Positions 39,095-47,030 of a stretch of DNA of 47,030 bases are shown piece after piece. This DNA is from Clostridia bacterium (GTDB taxonomy: Bacteria; Bacillota; Clostridia; Oscillospirales; CAG-382), in the NCBI GenBank assembly GCA_017521025.1, contig JAFXEB010000005.1:1-47030 (forward strand). The letters run 5' to 3'. A model generated the notes under the pieces. That model was not told the origin of the DNA. It was given only the letters and a program-made list of their open reading frames with translations, and did no database searches. A program made the translations under genes and the position numbers. The stretch's first letter is position 1. Each line of letters begins with the position of its first letter.

Positions 39095-42000
39095 CTATTT
39101 GGTGACTTTGGAGCTGATAGTAATGCTCTTCTTCAGCGTTCCGCCCGAATAGCTGCCGCCTGTATAGAGTCCGTCCTTGAGGGTGCCCGTGCAGGAGCCG
39201 CCCGTATAGACGGAGTAGGTGGAGCCGCTGGCAAGATCGGGCGTGGACACCATAAGACGGGAGTAGGAGATGACGGGGTTAAAGACGAACAGTGCGCTGC
39301 CTGCGGAGTTCTTGAGGCAGACGAGGCTGTTTGCACTGCCGCTTACAGAGGTGGAGAAGGTGTACTGAGCGGAGGAGGTGGAGGGATACTCTGCCATATC
39401 GCCGCCGTCCACGAGGATGAATGTACCGCCGTTTACCAGCTTGGTACCGTCTGCATCGAAGCCTGTGTTGCCGCCGCCCTTTTGCTGTACTATGGTAGTG
39501 CCGCCGCTTATGGTGAGGGAGCCGTTGGAGTCCAGACCGTCGCCCGTGGCGTTCACCCAGACATACGCACTGCCGCCGATGTTAAGGGCGTATTTGGAGG
39601 TGTCGCCGCCCGTGCTGCCCATACCGGGCCTGAAGCCGCCGCCGCCCGGATTGGTGGAGCTGCTGTCGGTGCCGCCTGCGGCGTTGATGCCGTCATCGGA
39701 GGCAGTGATGCGCACGGTGCCGCCCGTCAGGTTGATGGTAAGCCCCTCAACGCCCTCGTAGCACTTGTTTACGGTAATATCGCCGCCGCTTACGGTAGTG
39801 GTGGTGTCGGAGTGGATACCGTCATCGCCGCTGTAGATGGAGAAGGTGCCGCCCGAGATGGTACAGTCGCCGTTGGAGTGTACCGCATCATCCAGCGAGT
39901 TTATCTCAAAGCTACCGCCCGTTACGGAGATAGAGCCCGTGCCCTTGATAGCCTTATAAGAGGAGACGCTGTCATTGGTTCCGCCGTAGCCGCCGCCCGT
40001 CTTGATATAGAAGCTGCCGCCCGTAATAAGGAGGGAGCCTGCAGAGGCGATACCGTCCCTGCCGCTGTAGATAGTAAGGTCGCCTCCGTTTATCTCGATG
40101 TAGGCATCGGACCGGAGGGTGTCCTCGGGAGTGGAGGCGTATAGGTCCACGTTGTCGATAACCACAGAGTCGTCGGCCTTGATAGCCTTATAGCTGCCTA
40201 AGGCGCTGTCGAAGGAGGCGGATGCGCCGCCTGCGGAGAGGATATAGATGTTATAGTCGCCGCTTGTGCCGATGCCTGCAGAGGTGGTGCGTGCCGTGTC
40301 GCCGTTGTTGATATAGATGCTTGCGCCTGCCTGCATAGCGTCGGTGGCAGTGGTTAGGTGCAGGTTGCCGCCCGTGATGCTCAGGTCGCCCAGATAGTTG
40401 CCGCCCGTGGTAACGGTGACGAGCCTTGTAGTGCTGTCATAGGTCACGGTGTCGCCCGTCTGGATAAGGCAGGTGGCGGCGTAGTTTGCGTTGTCCTGAT
40501 GGGTAAGCAGTGCTATCTGACCCGTAGAAAGGGTGAAGTTCTTGGCGGTACCCGTGGCGTAGGTGGAGGCTACGGTGTATCCGCCTGCGCCGTTGTCATC
40601 GCAGATGGCGACGAACCAATATACGGCGGTGTTGCTTACAGAGCCGGTGGTCCAGAGATAACAGCCCGAGGTGGAGACACTGCCGTTAAGACTGCCGTAG
40701 GTGTAGCTTGTACGGGTCTCGCCCGTGGCGGTAGCGGTATCAAGAGAGTATGCCTTGAGACCGTCACCCGTGGAGACTACGGTTATGTCGCCGCCGCTTA
40801 TGTTGAGAGAAAGGTCGCTCTTTATAGCGTTGTTGGAGCTGTTAAGCTCAAGGGTGCCGCCGCTTACGTTAACTGCGCTGTCACCCTTTACTGCCGTGTC
40901 GGAGGCGGGAACCTTCAGTGTGCCGCCGCTTATGTTGGTGCTTAGCGTAGCCTTTACGGCGTTGTCGGTAGTAGTTATCTGATAGCTGCCGTTTTCTATA
41001 TAGATATCGCCCGAGGACTTGATACCGTCAGCACTGGTCAGCACGTTTACGGTGCCGCCCTTGCCGTAATAGGTGGTAAACGCCTTGATGCCCGTGCCCG
41101 AAGGACAGCTAAGGCTCAGGGTGCCGCCGTTTATGTTAACGGTGCCCTCGCTCTCGAGAGCGTCGGAGCCTGCCGCCGAAACCGTAAGGCTGCCGCCGTT
41201 TACGGTGATATCGTCATTTGCGTGGAGGGCGTCCTTAACGGCACCCGTAACGGTCACGGCGCCGTTTTCTATGATGATATCGTCATCGCTTACTATACCG
41301 TGCTGTCTGTTGCCCGTTACGGTCAGACTGCCCGTGCCGTTTATTTCTATCGTATCGTTGGCAAACACCGCACCCTTATCAAGAAGGGTGGTGGCAGTGC
41401 CGTCAGCCAAGGTGCTTGTAGTGTTTTCGTCAAGGACGAGGGTGGCACGCTTGCACTGCTCAAAGTAGAGGGCGGCGCCTGACGTGTTGGTAATGCTTAC
41501 GCCGGAGAGCACCAGCGTAACCTTGTCCTCAAGCCCTGCGCAAACGTGTACGTAGCCGTTGTCGGTGTTGCCCGTTACGGTGTACTCGCCTGCTGCGGTA
41601 ACGTAGGCGTAGTTGTCAACGGCGGTAACGCCCTCGCCGACGGTCTCTACGGTGCCGTTATTGAAATGGATGGAGGCGTAGTTGGATACGGGCTCGTCTG
41701 CAGAGGAGCTGTCCTCAGCGGAGCTGTCCTCAGCGGAGCTTTCCTCCTCGGAAACGGTGGGGTCTACCACCACTGCCGCCGCCTTCTCTTCCTCGGTGAG
41801 GTAGCCGCCGCTATAGAGGGGCAGGGTGCCCTTTACGTAGCTTCTTATAGCAAGGCTGTCCGCAGAGGAAACGTCGCCGTCACCGTCAATGTCTGCGGCG
41901 GCAAGAGCGGCACCGGAAAGGTCTGCCTTGCCCTTTATCGCCTGATTGATGAGCACATAGTCCACAGAGGAGGCACTGCCGTCACAGTTTACGTCGCCTG

Positions 42001-42301
42001 TGATAACAAGAATATACTCTGCGTTGGTGTAGCAAAGCACCATCCCCGTGGAGACCACGGACTGGCTTGTTTTGTCAACAGTGCCGCCCATTGCGGTCTT
42101 TAAGGTGGCGGTCTCGTACACGCTTGCCATAAGCTCCGCAACAGTGGTGCCTGCAGGCAGGTTATAGATATAGCTGCCCGATATGCTTAATCTGTATTGG
42201 TCGGAAAGCTCCTCGGCGCCGGCAAAGGATGCCGCAGGGATAAGGGTCATTACCAGCAGTAACGACAGGATGGCTGAAACAAGCCTTTTGGCATTTTTCA
42301 T
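39095..42301 (-). CDS. Secreted dockerin protein with Cthe_2159-like carbohydrate-binding beta-helix
   Basis: The protein has about 1,068 residues. A signal peptide (KRLVSAILSLLLVMTLIPAA) is followed by a short domain and then a type I dockerin near 105-165 with two EF-hand-like loops, DVNCDGSASSVD and DIDGDGDVSSAD. A Ser/Glu-rich linker separates this from a very long beta-helix (about 205-1050) of repeated NGG/ISGG turns (ITGGSFYIKTGGG, ISGGTFSIYSGDDGIHSD, VSGGDITVNK). This fits the Cthe_2159-like DUF4353 carbohydrate-binding family, whose founder binds acidic plant polysaccharides. Dockerin plus binder suggests docking onto a cohesin scaffold, but no cohesin gene is in the window. ATG 42301 has GGGAG nine bases upstream; 42310 is too close to it. 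Confidence 0.88.
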   Translation of the reverse strand: MKNAKRLVSAILSLLLVMTLIPAASFAGAEELSDQYRLSISGSYIYNLPAGTTVAELMASVYETATLKTAMGGTVDKTSQSVVSTGMVLCYTNAEYILVITGDVNCDGSASSVDYVLINQAIKGKADLSGAALAAADIDGDGDVSSADSLAIRSYVKGTLPLYSGGYLTEEEKAAAVVVDPTVSEEESSAEDSSAEDSSSADEPVSNYASIHFNNGTVETVGEGVTAVDNYAYVTAAGEYTVTGNTDNGYVHVCAGLEDKVTLVLSGVSITNTSGAALYFEQCKRATLVLDENTTSTLADGTATTLLDKGAVFANDTIEINGTGSLTVTGNRQHGIVSDDDIIIENGAVTVTGAVKDALHANDDITVNGGSLTVSAAGSDALESEGTVNINGGTLSLSCPSGTGIKAFTTYYGKGGTVNVLTSADGIKSSGDIYIENGSYQITTTDNAVKATLSTNISGGTLKVPASDTAVKGDSAVNVSGGTLELNSSNNAIKSDLSLNISGGDITVVSTGDGLKAYSLDTATATGETRTSYTYGSLNGSVSTSGCYLWTTGSVSNTAVYWFVAICDDNGAGGYTVASTYATGTAKNFTLSTGQIALLTHQDNANYAATCLIQTGDTVTYDSTTRLVTVTTGGNYLGDLSITGGNLHLTTATDAMQAGASIYINNGDTARTTSAGIGTSGDYNIYILSAGGASASFDSALGSYKAIKADDSVVIDNVDLYASTPEDTLRSDAYIEINGGDLTIYSGRDGIASAGSLLITGGSFYIKTGGGYGGTNDSVSSYKAIKGTGSISVTGGSFEINSLDDAVHSNGDCTISGGTFSIYSGDDGIHSDTTTTVSGGDITVNKCYEGVEGLTINLTGGTVRITASDDGINAAGGTDSSSTNPGGGGFRPGMGSTGGDTSKYALNIGGSAYVWVNATGDGLDSNGSLTISGGTTIVQQKGGGNTGFDADGTKLVNGGTFILVDGGDMAEYPSTSSAQYTFSTSVSGSANSLVCLKNSAGSALFVFNPVISYSRLMVSTPDLASGSTYSVYTGGSCTGTLKDGLYTGGSYSGGTLKKSITISSKVTK

Positions 42302-42492
42302 AAAATGCATCTCCCAAAATTTATTTGCCCACAGTGCAAGTCTTATCCGCCCTAAGGCAGAGACACCACGGGTCATTACTGATGGTAAAACCCCCGAATT
42401 AAAGAAAAATTAAAATAGTTAATCAACAAAAATTTCGGTGAAATGACGAAAAAACAGCGATATTATGACCGTTTTGCCTGCTTTTTGTTTTT

Positions 42493-42516
42493 CAATATGC
42501 ACAACAGCCTTTTAGA
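42493..42516. repeat. Isolated copy of the 38-bp repeat core
   Basis: CAATATGCACAAC (42493-42505), followed by AGCCTTTTA, matches the core of the 38046-38235 array units (CAATATGCACAACCCCCCTTTA). It lies in the gap between the dockerin gene and sigF. The rest of this gap (42302-42588) holds only weak hairpins, including CCTTCCT/AGGAAGG near 42563-42585 that could end the sigF transcript. Confidence 0.5.
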
Positions 42517-42588
42517 GCGATTTTACGTTAAGTCGCTAAAGCGCCTCCTCGCCTTCTGCTTTCCTTCCTTTTTTCGCAGGAAGGGACA

Positions 42589-43284
42589 CTACAGCAGCGC
42601 CTGTCTCAGCTTTTCCATTATCCGCTTTTCACGCCTGGAGACCTTGACCTGCGTCAGCCCCAGTATACGGGCGGTTTCCCCTTGGGACAGCCCCCTGTAG
42701 TAGCGGAGCATTACTATCCTGCGCTCCTCCTCGGGTAGCGCCTCCACCGCCTGCCGCAGTGCAAGCCGCTCACCGAACGCCGCCACGTTGTCCGTCCACA
42801 GCCGCTCCTCGGGGCTGAGCTCTCCCTCACCGCTGTCATAGAGGGAGGCAACGGGTGCCACTGCGTCCAGTGCCTGCACTGCCTCCTCCACGGTCATGCC
42901 GCTGATGCGGGCAAGCTCGGATATCCGTGGCTCCTCCCCTGTTTCGGTCATAATGCGCTGCTTTTCACGGCAGAGCAGTGCGCCCCGCCGCTTTATCTCA
43001 CGGCTTACCTTTATTATACCGTCATCCCTTAGATGCTTTTTTATCTCACCCGTGATAAGGGGCACTGCGTAGGTGGAGAACATAGTGCCGAAGCCTGTGT
43101 CGAAGCCACGTATTGCCTTGATAAGCCCTATCGTGCCTATCTGTATCAGGTCCTCGGTCTCGGTGCCTCTGTCACGGAAACGCAAAGCAAGGCTTTTTAC
43201 AAGCCCCATATTGTCCGCCACGAGCCTTGCAGTGGCATCCATATCGCCTGCCCTTGCGGCGGCAAAGAGGCTGTCCTCGTTCAC
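42589..43284 (-). CDS. sigF: Sporulation sigma factor sigma-F
   Basis: The protein has 231 residues. Sigma-70 regions are clear: region 2 with MGLVKSLALRFRDRGTETED, LIQIGTIGLIKAIRGFDTGF and FSTYAVPLITGEIKKHLRDD; region 3 with SREIKRRGALLCREKQRI; region 4 with EALPEEERRIVMLRYYRGLS and QGETARILGLTQVKVSRREK. It is the forespore-specific sigma factor released after asymmetric division. Position as third gene after spoIIAA and spoIIAB, with an ATGA overlap to spoIIAB, identifies it as SigF rather than SigG. Confidence 0.95.
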   Translation of the reverse strand: MNEDSLFAAARAGDMDATARLVADNMGLVKSLALRFRDRGTETEDLIQIGTIGLIKAIRGFDTGFGTMFSTYAVPLITGEIKKHLRDDGIIKVSREIKRRGALLCREKQRIMTETGEEPRISELARISGMTVEEAVQALDAVAPVASLYDSGEGELSPEERLWTDNVAAFGERLALRQAVEALPEEERRIVMLRYYRGLSQGETARILGLTQVKVSRREKRIMEKLRQALL

Positions 43285-43748
43285 TCTGCACCGCCGCCAA
43301 GCCGCTTGGTCAGCACCACCGTGGTGCCCTTACCCGGTGCGGAGCGCACACGCAGGCTGTCGCAGAAGCTTTCCATAACGGTAAAGCCCATGCCGCTCCT
43401 CTCCTCCTCGGGGGCACCCGTGTAAAGGGGTCGCAGACACAGCTCCACGTCTGCCATACCGCAGCCCTTGTCCTTTACCTCAAGCACCACCTTGCCCCCC
43501 TCGTATACAGCGCCCTTTATGCGTATGCGCCCCACGCCTCTGCTGTTTCTGTAGCCGTGGACTATGGCGTTTGTCACCGCCTCGGACAGGGCGGTCTTTA
43601 TGTCCGCAAGCTCAGACACCGTAGGGTCGAGCCTTGCCACAAACGCCGCCACAGCCATACGGGCAAAGGACTCGTTTGCGCTTTTCGCCTCTATCTCAAG
43701 GGAGAAGCTGTCGGTCTTTACCGCTTTTTTCTTCTTAATCGCCGTCAT
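43281..43748 (-). CDS. spoIIAB: Anti-sigma-F factor / serine kinase SpoIIAB
   Basis: The protein has 155 residues. It is a GHKL-type kinase that holds sigma-F inactive and phosphorylates SpoIIAA. The ATP-binding boxes are IKTALSEAVTNAIVHGYR (N box, near 60-77), VLEVKDKGCGM (G1 box, near 98-108) and RSGMGFTVMESF (G2 box, near 125-136). The start at 43748 is set by the four-base overlap with the spoIIAA stop codon and by the family's N-terminus. The longer frame from 43907 runs through spoIIAA and is not real. The basic N-terminal tail (KKKKAVK) is somewhat longer than in Bacillus. Confidence 0.93.
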   Translation of the reverse strand: MTAIKKKKAVKTDSFSLEIEAKSANESFARMAVAAFVARLDPTVSELADIKTALSEAVTNAIVHGYRNSRGVGRIRIKGAVYEGGKVVLEVKDKGCGMADVELCLRPLYTGAPEEERSGMGFTVMESFCDSLRVRSAPGKGTTVVLTKRLGGGAE

Positions 43749-44065
43749 ATTTTCACGCTCCTTTCGGTCTTTATTATTTTGCCCAGCCCTGCCAGCGCCA
43801 TTATCCGCTCCACCGCAGGGGACGGGTCCTTTACCGCAAAGGCGGCACCTGCCGCAGTGGCACATCTGTAGCGCCCCATTATCAGCCCCAGCCCCGAGGA
43901 GTCGCAAAAATGCACCTGACTCAGCTCGAGCACCACCTTTTTCGGGGCGGCAAGGCGTATCTCCCTGTCAAGGCTTGTCCGTGCCGATGCCGCACCGTGG
44001 TGGTCAAGCTCCCCCGTGAGGGAAAGGGTCAGCACGCCACCCTCTCTGTTTACCTTGTATTCCAT
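43745..44065 (-). CDS. spoIIAA: Anti-anti-sigma factor SpoIIAA
   Basis: The protein has 106 residues and a STAS fold. The phosphorylation site lies in VHFCDSSGLGLIMGRY near 51-66, where the first Ser of the SSG motif corresponds to the Ser phosphorylated by SpoIIAB. GELDHHGAASAR near 18-29 matches the conserved nucleotide-sensing loop. Unphosphorylated SpoIIAA frees sigma-F from SpoIIAB. GGAGG precedes the ATG. No clear sigma-A or sigma-H promoter can be assigned upstream, although sigma-H control is usual for this operon. The gene diverges from the nif3-like gene. Confidence 0.93.
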   Translation of the reverse strand: MEYKVNREGGVLTLSLTGELDHHGAASARTSLDREIRLAAPKKVVLELSQVHFCDSSGLGLIMGRYRCATAAGAAFAVKDPSPAVERIMALAGLGKIIKTERSVKI

Positions 44066-44137
44066 TGGTTTTTCCTCCTTACTGTGGTGGCTATTGTACT
44101 ATCCTATGCCCGTATATTTTGTCACTGGCTGTCGCCG

Positions 44138-44166
44138 TTGACAAAAAGACGGCTTGGGGGTATAAT
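44138..44166 (+). promoter_or_regulatory. Consensus promoter of the nif3-like/rqcH operon
   Basis: TTGACA (44138-44143) and TATAAT (44161-44166) are exactly 17 bp apart. The expected transcript start near 44173 and the ribosome site GGGAGA support ATG 44213 as the gene start. Confidence 0.85.
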
Positions 44167-44212
44167 ATAGACGGTTTTGCTACTTAATATATCGAAAAAG
44201 GGAGATACTCTT

Positions 44213-44965
44213 ATGGCAACGGTAAATCAGCTTATGACATATCTTGAGGAGAGGATACCCAAAAGCCTTTCCATGCCCGGCGATAACGACGGCTTTTCGC
44301 TGATACCCCACGGGGAAAAAGAGGTTACTAAAATAATGCTTGCGCTGGACGTTACGCTGGAGTCGGTAAAGGCGGCAAAGGCTGCAGGTGCACAGCTCCT
44401 TGTGACCCACCATCCCACTATATTTGCGCCCCTTTACAGCCTGAGGGATACCGATGCCGTGGGCAAGCGCCTTATAGCCGCCGCAGAGGCGGGCATTGCC
44501 CTTGCAGGCTACCACACAAGGCTTGACGCCGCCAAGGACGGAGTGAACGACACCCTCTGCGCCCTGCTTGGCATAGAGATAGAGGACAGCTTTGAAAACG
44601 GGCTTGGCAGAGTGGGCACCCTTCCCTCGCCCATAAGCTTCGGTGAGCTTGCCGCAAGGCTTGAGTCGGCACTTAGCACAAGGCAGATAACGGGCATGGA
44701 CGTGGGCAGACCCGTCCATCGCATAGCCGTGGTAGGCGGCAGCGGTAAAAGCGCCTTTTATAACGCATACCTGACGGGGGCAGACACCTTCCTTACGGGC
44801 GAGGCGGCGCACAACACCTTCCTTGACGCCCGTGACCTTGGGATGAACCTTATCTGTGCCACCCATTACCGCACGGAGGTCATAGTGCTGCCTACCCTTG
44901 AGCGCATTATCGGAGAGGGCTTTCCCCACATCCGGGTAGTGACCTATTTTGACGAAAAGTTTTAA
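44213..44965 (+). CDS. Nif3-like dinuclear metal-centre protein (YqfO/DUF34 family)
   Basis: The protein has 250 residues, corresponding to the single-domain Nif3 form without the YqfO insert. Metal ligands are seen in LLVTHHPTIF near 62-71 (HH), AGYHTRLDAAKDGVNDTL near 97-114 (H and D) and the C-terminal ICATHYRTEV near 215-224 (H and E). The family is widespread and forms hexameric rings; a GTP cyclohydrolase-like activity has been suggested for some members but is not established. The start at 44213 is supported by GGGAGA seven bases upstream. In many Firmicutes this family follows trmK, but here it precedes rqcH, separated by 15 bp, and trmK lies about 20 kb away. Confidence 0.92.
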   Translation: MATVNQLMTYLEERIPKSLSMPGDNDGFSLIPHGEKEVTKIMLALDVTLESVKAAKAAGAQLLVTHHPTIFAPLYSLRDTDAVGKRLIAAAEAGIALAGYHTRLDAAKDGVNDTLCALLGIEIEDSFENGLGRVGTLPSPISFGELAARLESALSTRQITGMDVGRPVHRIAVVGGSGKSAFYNAYLTGADTFLTGEAAHNTFLDARDLGMNLICATHYRTEVIVLPTLERIIGEGFPHIRVVTYFDEKF

Positions 44966-44980
44966 GGAGCGTGGTTTTCC

Positions 44981-46684
44981 TTGGCAATAGACGGACTGTT
45001 CTGCCTGCGGCTTGCGGCAGAGCTTAAGGACGCCATAGCAGGCGCAAAAATAGAGAAGATAAACCAGACGGGGGACGAGGAGCTCTTGTTCCGTCTTTAC
45101 GGCGGCGGCAAAAAGTACAACCTTTTGCTGTCTGCCTCCAGAAAGAACGCAAGGGTCTGCCTTTGCGGCGAGGTGCCGCCCCAGAACCCTGTGCCCACGT
45201 CCTTTTGTATGCTGATGCGAAAGCACCTGCAAAACGGCAGGGTGGCGGACGTTTTCGCTCCCGAGGGGGAGCGCATAGTGTGTATCGACGTGGAGAGCAA
45301 GGACGAGCTTGGCTACCCCTGCCACCGCCGCATATACGCCGAGCTGATGGGCAAATACTCCAACCTGCTTGTGAGCGACACGGACAAGGACAGGGTGATA
45401 GGCGCACTGTATCTTACCGACCTGACCTTTGCCGCCCGTACCGTTATGGTAGGGCTCCCCTACGAGGGACCCCCAAAGCAGGACAAGGTGCTTCCCCACT
45501 CCGTGAGCAAGGCGGAGTTTACAGCCCTTGCGGAGGCAAACGCCCACAGGGAGGCAGGGGATTTTATACTGAAGACCTTTGCCCTGTTTTCGCCCCTTGT
45601 GGCAAGGGAGGTGGCATACCGTGCAGGCGCTTTGGGCAAGACCCTTGCCGAGGCGGATACGGATGCGCTGTGGCAGAGCTTTGAGGAGCTGCTTTGCAGC
45701 GAGAGCTATCCCTGCACCGTCACCGACAGCAAGGGAGAGACCGTGGCGTTCTCCTACACAAGGCTAAGCCAGTACGGCGAGGGCTTTACCGTGGAGAGGC
45801 GTGAGAGCCTTTCCGCACTGCTTGACGGCTATTTTGAGGAGAAGGGCAAAAAAGAGAAGCACGACCGCCACAGCGCCGACCTGCTTCGCCTTGTGGCAAA
45901 TCTCCGCACCCGTGTGGAAAAGAAAGCCGCCCTACAGCTCGAATCCCTGAGAGAGTGCGAAAAGAAAGAGGAATACAAGCGGAAGGGCGATGCTATAATA
46001 GCAAGCATATATCTGCTTAAGCAGGGGATGGAAAGCGCCCGTCTTACGGACTACGAAACGGGGGAAGAAATAGAGGTTGCGCTGGATAAGCGCAAGTCAC
46101 CCTCTGCCAACGCCAAGGCATATTACAAAAAGTACAGCAAGCTGAAAAACGCAGAGACGGCGATGACGGAGCAGCTTGAAAAGACAAAGAAGGAGCTTTT
46201 GTACGTGGAGAGCGTTGCCGACGCAGTAAGCCGTGCAGAGAGCGACAGCGAGTTTGACGACCTGCGTGCCGAGCTTGAGCGTGCAGGCTATATCCGTGGC
46301 AAGGCAAGAGGAAAGCTCAAGCTGAGGTCTCAGCCCTTTGTGTATAAGGTGGACGGCGGCTACACCGTGAAGGTAGGCAAAAACAATCTGCAAAATGACG
46401 AGCTTACGGGCAGTGCCGATAAGGGCGACCTGTGGTTCCACGTAAAGAACGCACCCGGCTCTCACGTTATACTCTACGCCCACGGGGAGGAGCCCTCGGC
46501 AGAGGCGTACACCCAGGCGGCACAGCTTGCGGCTTACCACTCATCCCTGAGCGGCGCACCCTCCGTAGCGGTGGATTACACAAGGGTCAGGTTTGTGAAA
46601 AAGCCCTCGGGCTCTGCCCCCGGCTTTGTAATATACACCCACAACTATACAGCCTACGTGGACGGCACCGCCCCTCAGCTCTAA
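44981..46684 (+). CDS. rqcH: Ribosome quality-control factor RqcH (NFACT family)
   Basis: The protein has 567 residues, the normal bacterial length. The NFACT-N domain covers about 1-200 (MAIDGLFCLRLAAELKDAI, INQTGDEELLFRLYGGGKKY, TSFCMLMRKHLQNGRV). It is followed by helix-hairpin and coiled-coil segments (about 270-440) and the NFACT-R domain (about 440-560) with VGKNNLQNDELTGSADKGDL, LWFHVKNAPGSHVIL and VDYTRVRFVKKPSGSAPG. RqcH binds obstructed 50S subunits and adds C-terminal poly-alanine tails to stalled peptides. Translation starts at TTG 44981 with AAGGAG eleven bases upstream. It is co-transcribed with the nif3-like gene. Confidence 0.95.
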   Translation: MAIDGLFCLRLAAELKDAIAGAKIEKINQTGDEELLFRLYGGGKKYNLLLSASRKNARVCLCGEVPPQNPVPTSFCMLMRKHLQNGRVADVFAPEGERIVCIDVESKDELGYPCHRRIYAELMGKYSNLLVSDTDKDRVIGALYLTDLTFAARTVMVGLPYEGPPKQDKVLPHSVSKAEFTALAEANAHREAGDFILKTFALFSPLVAREVAYRAGALGKTLAEADTDALWQSFEELLCSESYPCTVTDSKGETVAFSYTRLSQYGEGFTVERRESLSALLDGYFEEKGKKEKHDRHSADLLRLVANLRTRVEKKAALQLESLRECEKKEEYKRKGDAIIASIYLLKQGMESARLTDYETGEEIEVALDKRKSPSANAKAYYKKYSKLKNAETAMTEQLEKTKKELLYVESVADAVSRAESDSEFDDLRAELERAGYIRGKARGKLKLRSQPFVYKVDGGYTVKVGKNNLQNDELTGSADKGDLWFHVKNAPGSHVILYAHGEEPSAEAYTQAAQLAAYHSSLSGAPSVAVDYTRVRFVKKPSGSAPGFVIYTHNYTAYVDGTAPQL

Positions 46685-47030
46685 CGTCTCTTGCAGAGCT
46701 ATTGCTTCGGGTCGGTGTGTCCTGCCACAGCCGTGCCGCTCGGCAGCGGGGAGACGGAACAGCACTCGCCAAAGCCTCCCCCCCTTAGGGGAAGCTCATT
46801 CATAGCTGAAATCATAACCACCGGCCGTGCCGGTGGTATGCACAGGCCCCCTTAGGGCATAATACCGGCCGAGCCTATAGGCTCATCGTATTTTCTTTCT
46901 CTTGCGTGTAGTGCCCCACCACCGCAGATGCGGTTAGGTGCGCACTAAGGCCCCCTTGTGTAAAGGGGGCTGTCACCGCACAGCGGTGACTGGGGGATTG
47001 TCACTATGAGAACAACCCCTCCGCCCAGTG
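46685..47030. repeat. Intergenic dispersed repeats at the right edge
   Basis: No gene is supported. Visible structures are ACCACCGG-CCGT-GCCGGTGGTA (46820-46840), which is followed by TATGCACAGGCCCCCTTAG resembling the 38-bp repeat core, and GGCCCCCTTGTGTAAAGGGGGC followed by TGTCACCGC-ACA-GCGGTGAC-TGGGGGATTGT (46951-47000). The last type is familiar as a dispersed intergenic repeat of gut Clostridia. The window ends inside this region. Confidence 0.55.

Noticed and set aside
38429..40144. 571-codon open frame on the plus strand
   Set aside because: It runs through intergenic repeats and then antisense to the dockerin gene; no family features.
42302..42420. Cyclic-di-GMP-type riboswitch before the dockerin gene
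   Set aside because: The leader has small hairpins and a GGGCAAAT word but lacks the conserved core of known classes.
43781..43907. N-terminal extension of SpoIIAB
   Set aside because: The longer frame overlaps spoIIAA and has no ribosome site; the family start at 43748 gives the usual ATGA overlap.
44066..44137. Sigma-H promoter for the spoIIA operon
   Set aside because: Expected from other spore-formers, but no segment matches the sigma-H pattern well enough to report.

Overview
This window looks like chromosomal DNA of an anaerobic, spore-forming Firmicute of the class Clostridia, most likely a Ruminococcaceae/Oscillospiraceae-type gut organism. The evidence is a complete spoIIA operon (spoIIAA-spoIIAB-sigF), a DUF512 radical-SAM gene next to der and plsY, a DUF421/DUF4363 pair, RqcH, TrmK and RlmB, a dockerin-bearing secreted protein, and sigma-A promoters of the Gram-positive TTGACA-17-TATAAT type. 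No species can be named from sequence alone.

Positions 1-7,400 are an accessory island, visibly richer in A+T than the rest. Three att-like direct repeats (238-289, 2422-2474, 7301-7354), each followed by a terminator hairpin, cut it into modules. One module holds a BspA-type leucine-rich-repeat lipoprotein. The next holds a three-gene minus-strand cassette: an XRE regulator, a DUF6036-like nucleotidyltransferase, and a large AEP primase (TOTE type)-SF2 helicase-PLD nuclease fusion. The cassette has a consensus promoter with a probable operator and is bracketed by a pair of diverged ~165-bp direct repeats. It is the best candidate for an unusual conflict/defence system here. No integrase lies in the window.

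Positions 7,600-10,000 hold a KtrB-KtrA potassium uptake operon with a structured leader, followed by dispersed hairpin repeats. From about 10 kb to 36 kb the sequence is G+C-richer core genome, mostly on the minus strand: a MATE transporter, a YbaK-type Ala-tRNA(Pro) deacylase, a PP1-like phosphatase, the DUF512-der-plsY operon, yceD-rpmF, two unusual lipoproteins, trmK, an EF-G-like GTPase, a large degenerate P-type-ATPase-like membrane protein, rlmB, a WalJ-type metallo-hydrolase, galactokinase, glycerate kinase and an HtrA-type protease. Plus-strand genes among these include an SOS-box-controlled gene resembling phage ArpU-type regulators and the DUF421/DUF4363 pair.

Positions 36-39 kb hold a Na/Pi cotransporter-PhoU fusion behind a Pho-box-like sequence, then about 1.1 kb of repeats: a 38-bp tandem array, a MITE-like element with internal tandem repeats, and duplicated terminator segments. 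Positions 39-47 kb hold the dockerin/beta-helix secreted protein, the spoIIA operon, a divergent nif3-like/rqcH pair, and more intergenic repeats at the right edge.
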